The notes under the pieces: generated by a model | What the model was told of the DNA's origin: nothing | The model's input: only the letters and a program-made list of their open reading frames with translations | Databases searched by the model: none | Position numbers and translations under genes: made by a program | Assembly: GCA_016715465.1 (NCBI GenBank) | Contig: JADKAA010000029.1 | Span: 1,798,001-1,862,000 of the forward strand | From: Saprospiraceae bacterium | Lineage (GTDB): Bacteria; Bacteroidota; Bacteroidia; Chitinophagales; Saprospiraceae | Direction: 5' to 3' | DNA length: 64,000 nucleotides | Part shown: in pieces, positions 1-9,245 of the stretch | Numbering within the stretch: position 1 is the stretch's first letter | Layout: the number at the start of each line of letters is the position of its first letter

Positions 1-1
1 T

Positions 2-2944
2 GCAACCAATAGCGACATTACAAATACACCATCATATTTCCTTCCCTATCTAGCTGGAGATAGTGGTATTCGCTTTTGTAGAGCCACCAATGATGAAAAT
101 GGCAATATATTAACTGAACCAGGAATAAATAGAATAAATTGGGAAACATTAGGATGGAATAATCCCAGCAGTTATCCAAATACACCTCAAGGGAATTATG
201 ATTTTAAGGAAAATTTCAATTCTTTTATCAAACCAAATACGATTTGGGATCCCACCAAATATCTAAATATTTGGATTAGTGATTGTTCCAACATTTTGGG
301 ATTTGCATACTTTCCAGCAGGCATTGCAGAATACAATAACCAATTTGGAAGCTTAAGCATTGAGTCAATAACACAAAATTACAAAAGAACTGGCGTTGTA
401 GTTTATGCAAGTGTCTTTGGCGATAATCCTATAACAACAAGTCATAGTAAAGGAAGGACTACTACACATGAAGTCGGTCACTGGCTTGGTCTCAGGCACA
501 TTTTTGGTGATGCTGAGTGTGGAGATGATTATTGTGAGGACACTCCATATCAACTCGGAGGATATAATAGTAGCCCTATTGCTGGCGCAAATTTTGGGTG
601 CCCACCCAATCCATGGCAAATTAATGGGTGTGGTGCAGGATCTTCCCCAAATGGTGAAATGTTTATGAATTATATGGATTATACGGATGATACATGCAAA
701 TTCATGTTCACTTTAGATCAAAAATTAAGAATGCAAACTTGTATGGAATATGGCACATATAGAAACCCCTTACAGTACTCCATTGCTTGTTGCCCCTTAG
801 CAGATTTAAAAATAATAAATCAATCTATTTCACCAACTACCCAAATATCTGGAGATAGCATTACAACGCATTTTGCTATAGATAATAATGGAATATTAGC
901 GGCCAGTCCAAATTATGTAAATTACTATCTATCCTCCAATGATATTCTAACAATTAATGCAAATGGAGATATTCTCCTAGGTCAATACTTCTATAATAAT
1001 ACTATTTTACCTCAGTCTCAAACAATCCTTTTGCACGATACCATTGTAATTCCATCTGGATTAAGTACTGGTACCTATTATCTTTTTTTCGCTGCTGATG
1101 GTTCAAATATAATAGAAGAATGTATAGAAAACAACAATTATGCAACATCATTAATCAGTATTTCAGATCCGCCGCCAACATCAACTCAAATAGGGTATCG
1201 CTATTGGTTTAATAACAACTTTAATAACCTAATTAATATAAATTTAGCTTCAGGAAATACGCATTACAACATTCAGTCTAATATTTCCACCACATCATTA
1301 AATGGAGGATTGCACACTTATAATTTTCAATTCAAAGATGGAAATAACAAATGGAGCAGTATCGCAAGTTCCTTTTTCTATAAGAACTCATCCACTTTTC
1401 CTGCAGGTAGTGCAAGGTATCAATATTGGTATGACAACAGCCTGGCATTAGGCAGCACGCAAACCATTTCAAGTACAAATAATCTTATTGTTTTGAATAA
1501 CTTCAGTACTTCTAGTATTAGCCACGGCCTGCATACTTTCAACATTCGATTCAAGCCCGACGGCAAGCATTGGAGTTCCGTGAATTCAAGTTTTTTCTAC
1601 AAGCCTAAAATCCTACCATCAGGCCCACCCAGTTATGAATATTGGCTTGATCAAAATTATGCCAATAAGACATCTATAAATAATACCACTACGAGTAATT
1701 TTATTTTACTGGATAGCATCAATTATGATACAGTGAGTGCCGGCTTGCATACGTTCAACATCAGATTCAGGCCCGATGGTAAGGCATGGAGCAGCGTTAC
1801 TTCCAATTTCTTTTACAAGCCCAATGAATTGCCATCCGGCAATCATGAATATGAATACTGGCTGGACCAAAATTACAATGCCAAAACAACCATCGGCCAT
1901 GCTCCCACAAACAACCTTATAGTATTGGATAGCATTGATTATGATACCTTGCAGGAAGGACTGCATACATTTAACATCAGATTCAGACCCGATGGAAAAA
2001 CATGGAGCAGCATTACCTCAAATTTCTTTTATAAATTGAAATCTACGCCAACAGGGCAGCCAAAATATCAGTATTGGTTTGACAATCAAATCCAGGACAG
2101 CATCACCATAAACACCACTTCATCGCTTGATTTTATATTACTGGGTGCCATAAATGGCTTACCGCTGTCAGAAGGACTCCATACCTTTAACATCCGTTTT
2201 AAGCCCACAGGTGGACAATGGTCGGCAGTAAACACTTCCTTTTTCGTGAGAGGTAAAACAACCATAGGTACAGAAATATCCAAATGTGTCTATTGGTTTG
2301 ATGACAATTACCCTGCGCATAATACAATATATTACAGCGGCTCCGCCAATGTCTTTGACATCATCTACGCGTCAACCCCAGGTTTAATCAATGGAGAACA
2401 CACCCTTTCCATGTTTTTCATGGACAACGGAGGTCTGTGGAGTAGCATTGTAAAAGATACCTTTGTCAAAGACACCATCTTGCCCGTACAATGTCCCAAT
2501 AATCAGGTATTCACATCTGGCTTGGGAAATCAATACAACACAGCCTATCAGTGGCAGGTAAATAATGGCTCTGGTTTTACAAACCTAGTCAATGACACCC
2601 ATCACACTGGCGTAAATACCGATACATTGCATATCACTGATCCTTCGCCTACCTGGTATGGCTACACGTACCGTTGCATCGTAACGCCACCCAATGGCAG
2701 TAATATATATAGCCAGCATTATCTACTAAAATTCATTTACATTTGGACAGGTGCTATTGACACGGACTGGGAAAATCCTGAAAACTGGAACTGTAACGGC
2801 ATCCCTATAGAAAACTCAGATGTAATTATAAACTCAGGAACAGTAAATGTAAATTCGAACCCTACCATTGGAAGTATAACACTAGGCGCTGGGGTAGTAT
2901 TTAATTTAAATGAGGGGAAGGTGTTTATGGCTACGGGGCATTAA
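2..2944 (+). CDS. Secreted M43-type (pappalysin-like) zinc metalloprotease, 5' partial
   Basis: The frame is open from base 2, so the start lies outside the window; the first internal ATG is at 302 or later and is not the real start. The zinc site HEVGHWLGLRH (HExxHxxGxxH) is encoded at 467-499 and is followed by a Met-turn (MNYMDY, about 659-676), the arrangement of the M43 pappalysin/cytophagalysin family. Downstream come a CARDB-like beta-sandwich, then six repeats of about 65-75 residues with YxYWxD at the start and GLHTFNIRFxPDGKxWSS near the end, an Ig-like segment, and a WTGxxDTDWxNxxNW segment seen in many Bacteroidota surface proteins. It probably degrades extracellular protein. It stops in ATGH with no T9SS C-terminal sorting domain, which is odd for this architecture, so the 3' end may be truncated. 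Confidence 0.85.
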   Translation, partial: ATNSDITNTPSYFLPYLAGDSGIRFCRATNDENGNILTEPGINRINWETLGWNNPSSYPNTPQGNYDFKENFNSFIKPNTIWDPTKYLNIWISDCSNILGFAYFPAGIAEYNNQFGSLSIESITQNYKRTGVVVYASVFGDNPITTSHSKGRTTTHEVGHWLGLRHIFGDAECGDDYCEDTPYQLGGYNSSPIAGANFGCPPNPWQINGCGAGSSPNGEMFMNYMDYTDDTCKFMFTLDQKLRMQTCMEYGTYRNPLQYSIACCPLADLKIINQSISPTTQISGDSITTHFAIDNNGILAASPNYVNYYLSSNDILTINANGDILLGQYFYNNTILPQSQTILLHDTIVIPSGLSTGTYYLFFAADGSNIIEECIENNNYATSLISISDPPPTSTQIGYRYWFNNNFNNLININLASGNTHYNIQSNISTTSLNGGLHTYNFQFKDGNNKWSSIASSFFYKNSSTFPAGSARYQYWYDNSLALGSTQTISSTNNLIVLNNFSTSSISHGLHTFNIRFKPDGKHWSSVNSSFFYKPKILPSGPPSYEYWLDQNYANKTSINNTTTSNFILLDSINYDTVSAGLHTFNIRFRPDGKAWSSVTSNFFYKPNELPSGNHEYEYWLDQNYNAKTTIGHAPTNNLIVLDSIDYDTLQEGLHTFNIRFRPDGKTWSSITSNFFYKLKSTPTGQPKYQYWFDNQIQDSITINTTSSLDFILLGAINGLPLSEGLHTFNIRFKPTGGQWSAVNTSFFVRGKTTIGTEISKCVYWFDDNYPAHNTIYYSGSANVFDIIYASTPGLINGEHTLSMFFMDNGGLWSSIVKDTFVKDTILPVQCPNNQVFTSGLGNQYNTAYQWQVNNGSGFTNLVNDTHHTGVNTDTLHITDPSPTWYGYTYRCIVTPPNGSNIYSQHYLLKFIYIWTGAIDTDWENPENWNCNGIPIENSDVIINSGTVNVNSNPTIGSITLGAGVVFNLNEGKVFMATGH

Positions 2945-3038
2945 TGTATTTAATATCTTTTTGTCAAAGATTGATAATACAATTCTATCTATATAGTCCT
3001 TATCCTCCACTATTATATCATTAATTAACAAATTAATT

Positions 3039-4337
3039 ATGAACAAAATATTTTCAATAAGAATAATTTTCATCGCAAATCTTTATATGATAATACAAAC
3101 AAAAATTGCCTCACAAATAATTACTTACGGTGGTAATAATTCAGAATGCAGTATGTCTATGATACCTGCCAACGATGATGGTTATATCCTAACTGGTTTT
3201 AGCAAATCTTTTGACATTGATTTCATTGGATTAAACAAAGGGGAAGATGATATCTTTATTATGAAAACAGACAAAACTGGCAAAAAGATATGGATAGCAA
3301 CCTTCGGAGGCAGTGATGATGAGAATAGTCTTAAAGTAATTCCGACTATAGACGGCTATTTAATAACAGGATTTACATCTTCAAAAAACTTTGACTTTTA
3401 TGGGTTAGATAAGGGCAAAAAGGATATATTTATTATTAAAATAAATAATGAGGGTAAAAAACAATGGATCAAAACTTACGGGGGGAGTAATGACGATATT
3501 GGGACCTCTATAGTGAAAGCAAATGACAATGGGTTTATTATAACAGGTTATACTAAATCTATTGACTTTGATTTTGAAGGCTTAAACAATGGTAGCGAAG
3601 ATATTTTCGTATTGAAAATAAACGAAAAGGGCGAAAAACAGTGGATTAAAACTTTCGGTTCCTATGGAATTGATTTTGCCAGTGCAATAATTTGCGACGA
3701 AACAAATGGATATATATTAACTGGTGGATATAATCACAACAGTGGAGACTTATACGGTCAATTTAAAGGAAATTACGATATTCCTTTAATGAAAATTAGT
3801 AACAATGGTGAATTAAAATATTTTAAATCATTCGGTGGCACTGGTAATGAAGTTTGTAATTCAATAATTAAAGATCAAAATGGAGATTTTTTGCTTGTTG
3901 GTGTAACAGATTCAAACGATGGTGAGTTTTATAAACAGAATAAAGGGTCAAAAGACATTTTTGCTATTAAAGTTAATAATTTTTTTGAAAAAATATGGTC
4001 AAAAACCTACGGAGGCAGTGGTCTTGATGTTGGAATTTCAATAATTACAAATACAACAGGTCAATACATAATTACTGGATCTTCTACCTCAAATGATGAA
4101 GACTTAATTGGAATGAACAGAGGTGATGAAGATGCTTATATTTTAGTGACGGATAAAGACGGGACTAAAGAATGGATAAGAACATTCGGAGGAAAAGAAA
4201 ATGAATGCTGTACTTCAATACTAAATTTTGATGCCAAAGAATATATAATTTCGGGTAGGTCTTCTTCAAATTTGACCACATTTGATAAAATTGAAAAAAA
4301 ATCAAGTAATATATATATCCAAAAAATAAAACTATAG
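3039..4337 (+). CDS. Secreted beta-propeller-like repeat protein
   Basis: The 432-aa product starts with a hydrophobic segment (about residues 5-25) resembling a signal peptide. It then consists almost entirely of about seven repeats of roughly 52-56 residues. Each carries KTxGGSxxD, DGYIxTGxTxS, a xxGxNKGxxDIF segment and a closing KxxxxGxKxWI. Such short beta-rich repeats with conserved Gly and Trp usually close into a propeller; the function is unknown. It lies 94 bp after the protease gene on the same strand and shares its AT-rich codon use. There is no sorting domain, lipobox or catalytic motif. The repeat structure is certain; the fold is inferred. Confidence 0.7.
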   Translation: MNKIFSIRIIFIANLYMIIQTKIASQIITYGGNNSECSMSMIPANDDGYILTGFSKSFDIDFIGLNKGEDDIFIMKTDKTGKKIWIATFGGSDDENSLKVIPTIDGYLITGFTSSKNFDFYGLDKGKKDIFIIKINNEGKKQWIKTYGGSNDDIGTSIVKANDNGFIITGYTKSIDFDFEGLNNGSEDIFVLKINEKGEKQWIKTFGSYGIDFASAIICDETNGYILTGGYNHNSGDLYGQFKGNYDIPLMKISNNGELKYFKSFGGTGNEVCNSIIKDQNGDFLLVGVTDSNDGEFYKQNKGSKDIFAIKVNNFFEKIWSKTYGGSGLDVGISIITNTTGQYIITGSSTSNDEDLIGMNRGDEDAYILVTDKDGTKEWIRTFGGKENECCTSILNFDAKEYIISGRSSSNLTTFDKIEKKSSNIYIQKIKL

Positions 4338-4480
4338 TCACAGGTATTTGGTTTAGATGAATTAGTTTAAACTTAATCTGACAGTTAGGCGTAAATTTTA
4401 CAGTATAAAACAATTACCTAAATCTATTTACAACTAACCAAATGTGCATTTCCGGCTTGAATTAAGGATTTTAGTTGTAT

Positions 4481-4798
4481 TTATTTTGGATTTAATTGTC
4501 TCCAAACTACAAGCAATTCATCTACCACATCTTTGTGCCAATATCTTATTTTAGCATGATTGTTTGAATCAATTTTACCTTTAATGAGGTCACATGATCT
4601 AATATCAAAATAAGCATTGAAATCAGGAGATTCAACATGAAAATGTGGTGGATTGTGATCATTGGAATAGATATAAAGTTTTAAGTTATATATTTTACCA
4701 ACCTGTTGTCTTTCTGCATATATATTGCCATTGATATCAATCTCAATTGCATTAAATAGAGTATTAAGTTTTAGATTTAATAATTCAAGTTCTTTCAT
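4481..4798 (-). CDS. DUF4160-type small protein
   Basis: The 105-aa product carries the DUF4160 signature: a short beta segment followed by NDHNPPHFHVE (about residues 49-59), then an AYFDI strand, LIKGKI, and a C-terminal helix ending DELLVVWRQLNPK. Family members are small and often lie beside toxin-antitoxin or DUF2442 genes; their biochemical role is unknown. The start is 7 nt after the stop of the upstream restriction-modification gene on the same strand, so the two are probably co-transcribed. It has about 30 extra N-terminal residues compared with the minimal domain. Whether it modulates the restriction enzyme cannot be told from sequence. Confidence 0.75.
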   Translation of the reverse strand: MKELELLNLKLNTLFNAIEIDINGNIYAERQQVGKIYNLKLYIYSNDHNPPHFHVESPDFNAYFDIRSCDLIKGKIDSNNHAKIRYWHKDVVDELLVVWRQLNPK

Positions 4799-4805
4799 GA
4801 ATTAA

Positions 4806-7800
4806 TTATTTTGCTTCTTCCACAATCTTTATCTCCTCCTCCGACAACCCATATAATTCATACACCAATCGGTCGATTTGGGCTTCTTGATCTGTAATAT
4901 CCACTTGCTGATTTTTGGCTCTCTCTTGAATTGCTGTGTCTACTAAAACACTCAATTTAGTTTGTACTTTTACATCAATATCGGGTATTGGGATTTGTTC
5001 AAAATACTGTGGTTTTACTTCAATATACCCTCCGCTTCTAATCACACAAATGCTTTTTAAGAAGTGCCAGACGACTTTTGAATTAAGTATAGCCAATAAT
5101 GCTTTATCACTTGTAGGCAAAAAGACTGCTGGAGCATTTAAATAGATTCCCTTATCATCAAAGGCAAACTTATTGTTGTTTTGCAGGTTTGGAAAAATGA
5201 TTTTCGGTTTTTCAAATAAGTCATAATAAGCACAATTTCTTAACTCCCACCAAAACTCGCCTTTGTCATAACGTTTTAAAGCATTTTCTTTGAAAGGTTC
5301 TAGATGATAGAATATTTCAGAATATGTTTCTTTCATTTTTTCAAAAGCCTCTTCTTCATTTATCTTTCCAAATCTTTTTGATGTTGATTTACTTTCAAAC
5401 ACTATCATTTTTTTGAATGGGAGAGGAGTAGTCCATTTCTTTAAATCTTTGCCATCATAAACATCTTTTAAAACAGTAAAGGAACCCAAATTATTTTCTG
5501 TTATAAATGCTTCATTTAATCCAGTAATGATTCCCCTAAAACACTTTCCATATTTTTCCACCAAGGGATTATAATTTTGAATTTTATTCAATAAATTCTG
5601 CTCAAATGAATTGATAAAATTCCAGGCTGAGGACTGCAATTTTTCTTGTGAAACTTCTGTATATGCAGATTCATTGCTTAATAAATCTTTATTATGAAAA
5701 TTGGCTTTTGAGTATTTTAAAAACTTAAAATTGCTTTTGTGATTAGCTTTTTGAGTTATAAGTATTATTGGGTATGTTGTTGCTTCTTCAAATACTACTA
5801 CATCAGTAAAATCAATATATCTATCAAATCTGAAATTATTTTCTACAAACTCCCTTAATGTTTTACCTGCTGTAGTTTTATCAAATGTGTTATTAATAAA
5901 AGAAAAGTAACCTTTATCTTTCATTATACAGTGACTTAATTCATAGAAGTAAGAAAAAATGTCACCTCCTGATGTAAATACTTTGTATTGAGATTGAAGA
6001 TGATTTTTAAAATCTCCAAGTTCCTCCTGCCTTATATACGGCGGATTCCCAATCACCACATCAAACCCAACAAAGTCCCCATTTTCATTGAGTACTTCAG
6101 GGAATTCAAACCGCCATTCAAAGGCATTTTCAAATATTTTATTGGCCTTGATCTCCTCGATCTCTTTCTCCAGCTGTTCGATCTCGATCTGGAATTTTTT
6201 CACTTGTTTTTCCCATTCTGCCAGTTCCTTTGGACTGCGGTCGAAGAGCTGGAGTTGGTTGGTGGTGTTGAAGAGGTCGCCTTTAAGTTTGCGCAGCTTG
6301 TTCATCTTGGGGTCATTCAGGGTGATCTCACTGCGAAAGTCAGTCTTGATGGCTTCGATGAGGCTTTCCATTTCTCGCTTCTGCTCCTTATCCTGCGCAT
6401 TGCGGTAAGTGTCCACGGCTAGTCGGTAGCTGTCGATGGTCCACTTGCTTTTTTTGAGGGCCTGGCCCAGGTCGGCATCGATGGCGAAGCGGCTCACCAG
6501 GGAATTGCCGCACTTGATGTTGATGTCTATGTTGGGCAGGGTCTCGAGCTCAGTAGGGGTTTTGTAGTAAGCGTTTTTGAGCAGTTCTATCCAGAGGCGG
6601 AGGCGGCAGATTTTTACAGAGTTGGGGTTGATGTCCACCCCAAAGAGGCAGTTTTCTATGATGGTCTGCTTTTCGTGGAAGAGCGTTTCCTGCATGCGCT
6701 GGCTTTCTTTGTTGCCGGGCTTGTATTCAAAGAGTTCTCCTTCGTCGTCAGTGACGATGAGTTCGTCATTGACCACTTCCACGTGGTACTCCTTGAGCCG
6801 CTTCCCATCGCGGTCCTGCAGGATCTTGAGGTCGTTTTTTACTGCGATCACCTCATTGAGGGCCGATACCAGGAAGTGGCCGGAACCGACCGCGGGGTCG
6901 CAGATACTGAGGCTGTTTACAATGGCGTTGGCTTCCTGGCGGTCCCCGATCTTGTCGTACAACTCGTCAAAATTTTCGCATGACCACGATTTCGTTTCGT
7001 TGAATTTTTGCACCACGGCCCGGCGGATGGTCTCGCGACACATGTACATGGTGATGAAGCCGGGGGTAAAGAAGGAACCATCCTTGTAGCCGTTGATCTT
7101 TTCAAAGATGAGACCCAGCACCGAGGCATTGATGAGGGATTTGTTGTCTTCCTGGATGTCCTCCGACCCCTCGCTGCCAAAATCGTAGGCGTCCAGAAAC
7201 TGAAAGAGGTAGTCAAGGGTAGCTAGTTGGCCGGTGCGCTTTTTGCCCGTGTCGTCTTTTAGTACCGTTTGCCCAAAAATGGGAATGGTGCGGTCGTCGC
7301 GCAGGTTGCTGATGAATAGCGTGTTTTGTTCGATGTCGGTGGGCTCAAACAGCGAGGAATTGAGATAAGGCACCTTATCAAAGGCGGTTTTTACATCCGA
7401 TTGCCGGTCCTCTTGTTTTCTGGCCAGCACCTGAAAAAACAGGCTGTTGAGGTCGTCGTAACTTTTGATCTTATCTCCATTGAGGAAGGCATACGACTTA
7501 TCCCCTTTGTGGTAACTGATGAGCTGAGCCTCCAGCAATTTGAGGAAGAGGATGCGGTTGACCCAGGTAAGGGTGAGCTCGAGGGCTACATTGTACAGCC
7601 TTTCAGCCATGGTGGCACCAAACTGGGCCGGCCTTTCGATACGGCGGATGCGGTCCTCTGCATCCAGCTGGTTGATGGCACTCTCCAGCAGGGTGCCGTG
7701 ATGCCGCTCTGCTTCCTTGCTGCGCCCAATGAGTTTTTTACTGCCGTCCTTGCTTTCGGTAAGGCCGATGATGTGCAGCAGCTCGCTGTAAAACCTTTTG

Positions 7801-8543
7801 TCCAGGCTGTTGCTGTCATTGGCAAAAGGCAGCTTGAGCAGGTGCTCCGGCGAAAGCAGCTTGTACAGGGCGATGAGCAAATTGTCATCCTCCTTATCTG
7901 CATTGCGCACGGCACGCTGGTAGTCGCGAAGGTCGAAATAAGTATATTCGATGTCGGCTTTGAGCTCAGCGATGAAAGGCTCTGCAATTTGTTTGTAAAA
8001 AAAATCCGTCTTCACCTCGGCCAGCCGGCCTGCCTCAAAATCCTGGAATTGTTTTACAAGGCCCTTGTGTTGCGCAAAATGCCGGTCAAAGATGGTGGCG
8101 TCAAAAATATACCATTCGTAGATGTTGGTAATGACGAGGTGTTTTACCTCGATGTTTTTATGGGTGATGCGCTCCCTCAGGTAGTACAGCACCAGTTCCT
8201 GAAATGCCTTGGCATTGAGTTTGCCCTGGCCCACCATTTCAGCCTTGTTGGTAAATTTTTTGGCCTCGATGATCACACCCACTGTGGTGGACGCGTCGTG
8301 GCCATTGTGCACCACCAGGTCATTGCGCCCCTTGGTGTTGATGAAGTAATTTTTTTTATAGTAGGTATCCTTGAGAAAGTCGGACACAAGATTTTTATGA
8401 AACTCTTCCGATTCTTTGTCATTCGACCTGTCCAGCAGCCGGATGAGGTTGGCCTTAAACGCCTCAATGTCGGCCCGGCTGGGCTTTACTTTGAGGTAGG
8501 CTTTGTTGAGTGCCTGTCGTGGTTTGAGTGGGCTGGAGTTCAT
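4806..8543 (-). CDS. Type IIG restriction-modification enzyme (fused nuclease, N6-adenine methylase and specificity)
   Basis: The 1245-aa single-chain enzyme would methylate adenine in its recognition site and cut unmodified DNA. The N-terminus has a PD-(D/E)xK-like nuclease (D75, then E93-x-K95 in VIIEAKK). The methyltransferase has SAM motif I DPAVGSGHFL at 549-558 and catalytic NPPY at 833-836. A coiled-coil-rich helical stretch lies between, and a TaqI/Eco57I-like target-recognition region fills the C-terminal third. Length and domain order match fused Eco57I-like enzymes with a DUF7149-type N-terminus. Base composition changes abruptly just after NPPY: the 3' third (4806 to about 6030) is very AT-rich, the rest GC-rich. 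No separate methylase, specificity or nuclease gene lies nearby, as expected for type IIG. The ATG at 8543 is chosen because MNSSPLKPRQALNKAY is the usual family start. Confidence 0.88.
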   Translation of the reverse strand: MNSSPLKPRQALNKAYLKVKPSRADIEAFKANLIRLLDRSNDKESEEFHKNLVSDFLKDTYYKKNYFINTKGRNDLVVHNGHDASTTVGVIIEAKKFTNKAEMVGQGKLNAKAFQELVLYYLRERITHKNIEVKHLVITNIYEWYIFDATIFDRHFAQHKGLVKQFQDFEAGRLAEVKTDFFYKQIAEPFIAELKADIEYTYFDLRDYQRAVRNADKEDDNLLIALYKLLSPEHLLKLPFANDSNSLDKRFYSELLHIIGLTESKDGSKKLIGRSKEAERHHGTLLESAINQLDAEDRIRRIERPAQFGATMAERLYNVALELTLTWVNRILFLKLLEAQLISYHKGDKSYAFLNGDKIKSYDDLNSLFFQVLARKQEDRQSDVKTAFDKVPYLNSSLFEPTDIEQNTLFISNLRDDRTIPIFGQTVLKDDTGKKRTGQLATLDYLFQFLDAYDFGSEGSEDIQEDNKSLINASVLGLIFEKINGYKDGSFFTPGFITMYMCRETIRRAVVQKFNETKSWSCENFDELYDKIGDRQEANAIVNSLSICDPAVGSGHFLVSALNEVIAVKNDLKILQDRDGKRLKEYHVEVVNDELIVTDDEGELFEYKPGNKESQRMQETLFHEKQTIIENCLFGVDINPNSVKICRLRLWIELLKNAYYKTPTELETLPNIDINIKCGNSLVSRFAIDADLGQALKKSKWTIDSYRLAVDTYRNAQDKEQKREMESLIEAIKTDFRSEITLNDPKMNKLRKLKGDLFNTTNQLQLFDRSPKELAEWEKQVKKFQIEIEQLEKEIEEIKANKIFENAFEWRFEFPEVLNENGDFVGFDVVIGNPPYIRQEELGDFKNHLQSQYKVFTSGGDIFSYFYELSHCIMKDKGYFSFINNTFDKTTAGKTLREFVENNFRFDRYIDFTDVVVFEEATTYPIILITQKANHKSNFKFLKYSKANFHNKDLLSNESAYTEVSQEKLQSSAWNFINSFEQNLLNKIQNYNPLVEKYGKCFRGIITGLNEAFITENNLGSFTVLKDVYDGKDLKKWTTPLPFKKMIVFESKSTSKRFGKINEEEAFEKMKETYSEIFYHLEPFKENALKRYDKGEFWWELRNCAYYDLFEKPKIIFPNLQNNNKFAFDDKGIYLNAPAVFLPTSDKALLAILNSKVVWHFLKSICVIRSGGYIEVKPQYFEQIPIPDIDVKVQTKLSVLVDTAIQERAKNQQVDITDQEAQIDRLVYELYGLSEEEIKIVEEAK

Positions 8544-8762
8544 ATAATTTTCTATTGCGGTGTGGGGTAAAGATAAGGAAATTCCGGTTTCGGAGCATCC
8601 GGTGTGCGGTGACCGGTGTGTGGTGACCGATGTGGGTTACCGGTGTGTGGGCTGTCTAACTGGCGTTAGGCAGGTGGATTTCGGAGCAACCAGGGTCCGG
8701 GAATCCGGGGGTCTGAACAACCTGTATCTTGCAATCTAGCTATATTGTTCATAATGTAAATG
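8544..8762. repeat. Intergenic tract with 14-bp CCGGTGTG tandem repeats and one dispersed hairpin repeat
   Basis: No gene is seen. About 8598-8650 holds imperfect 14-bp units (CCGGTGTGCGGTGA, CCGGTGTGTGGTGA and decayed copies), the same unit as near 19154. A reverse-orientation copy of the dispersed hairpin repeat lies at about 8652-8675 (CTGTCTAAC, then GTTAGGCAGG). Confidence 0.7.
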
Positions 8763-9245
8763 TTACAAATCCAAGACTCCGAAAGCCTGATCGTAGGATA
8801 TAATGATATCCAAAAGTTGAAAGCCAGGATTCACATTATCTTTAAGCGTTGAATAAGTGGCTTTTGATCTTGCATCGGATGTTACAAAATGAGTTATAGT
8901 ATGATCAATGCTGGCCTGTGCAAAAAGCTTTGAATCATTTGGAATAATAGCTCTTGGTTGGAGATTAACCCCTTTTGCACCATTTTGGCTGAATAAAATT
9001 CTAGCAAACTCAGCAGTCTTTAAAGCATGATCGTAGTTAAAAGGTATAATTTGTAACTGTCGCAAAGGTAGCTCTGAAATGTCTCCTTTGACACAATACT
9101 CTGCAATTGAAATAGTAGAGATTTTTAAGCCAATTTCATGCTCAAGAAAATATTTATAATATCCTTTTGCATTTGAATGCAAAGGATCTGCAGGGTTTAA
9201 CAATCTGATGAAAAAACTAGTATCTAACAGTACACTATCCTTCAT
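8763..9245 (-). CDS. PIN-domain nuclease, probable toxin
   Basis: The 160-aa product has the acidic quartet of PIN-fold ribonucleases: D8 in VLLDTSFFIRLL, E49 in SIAEYCVKG, D104 in PNDSKLFAQ and D124 in FVTSDAR. The order and spacing fit a VapC-like metal-dependent RNase. The start overlaps the 3' end of the upstream 259-aa gene by 11 bp, so the pair is translationally coupled as in toxin-antitoxin operons. Composition is AT-rich like the 3' part of the neighbouring restriction gene. The family is clear from the catalytic residues; that it acts as a toxin, and on which RNA, is inference. Confidence 0.8.
   Translation of the reverse strand: MKDSVLLDTSFFIRLLNPADPLHSNAKGYYKYFLEHEIGLKISTISIAEYCVKGDISELPLRQLQIIPFNYDHALKTAEFARILFSQNGAKGVNLQPRAIIPNDSKLFAQASIDHTITHFVTSDARSKATYSTLKDNVNPGFQLLDIIISYDQAFGVLDL

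Noticed and set aside
7326..8570. 414-aa plus-strand frame inside the restriction-modification gene
   Set aside because: It is antisense to the nuclease/methylase region, where GC-rich codons suppress stops; it has no recognisable domain, while the minus frame has all catalytic motifs.
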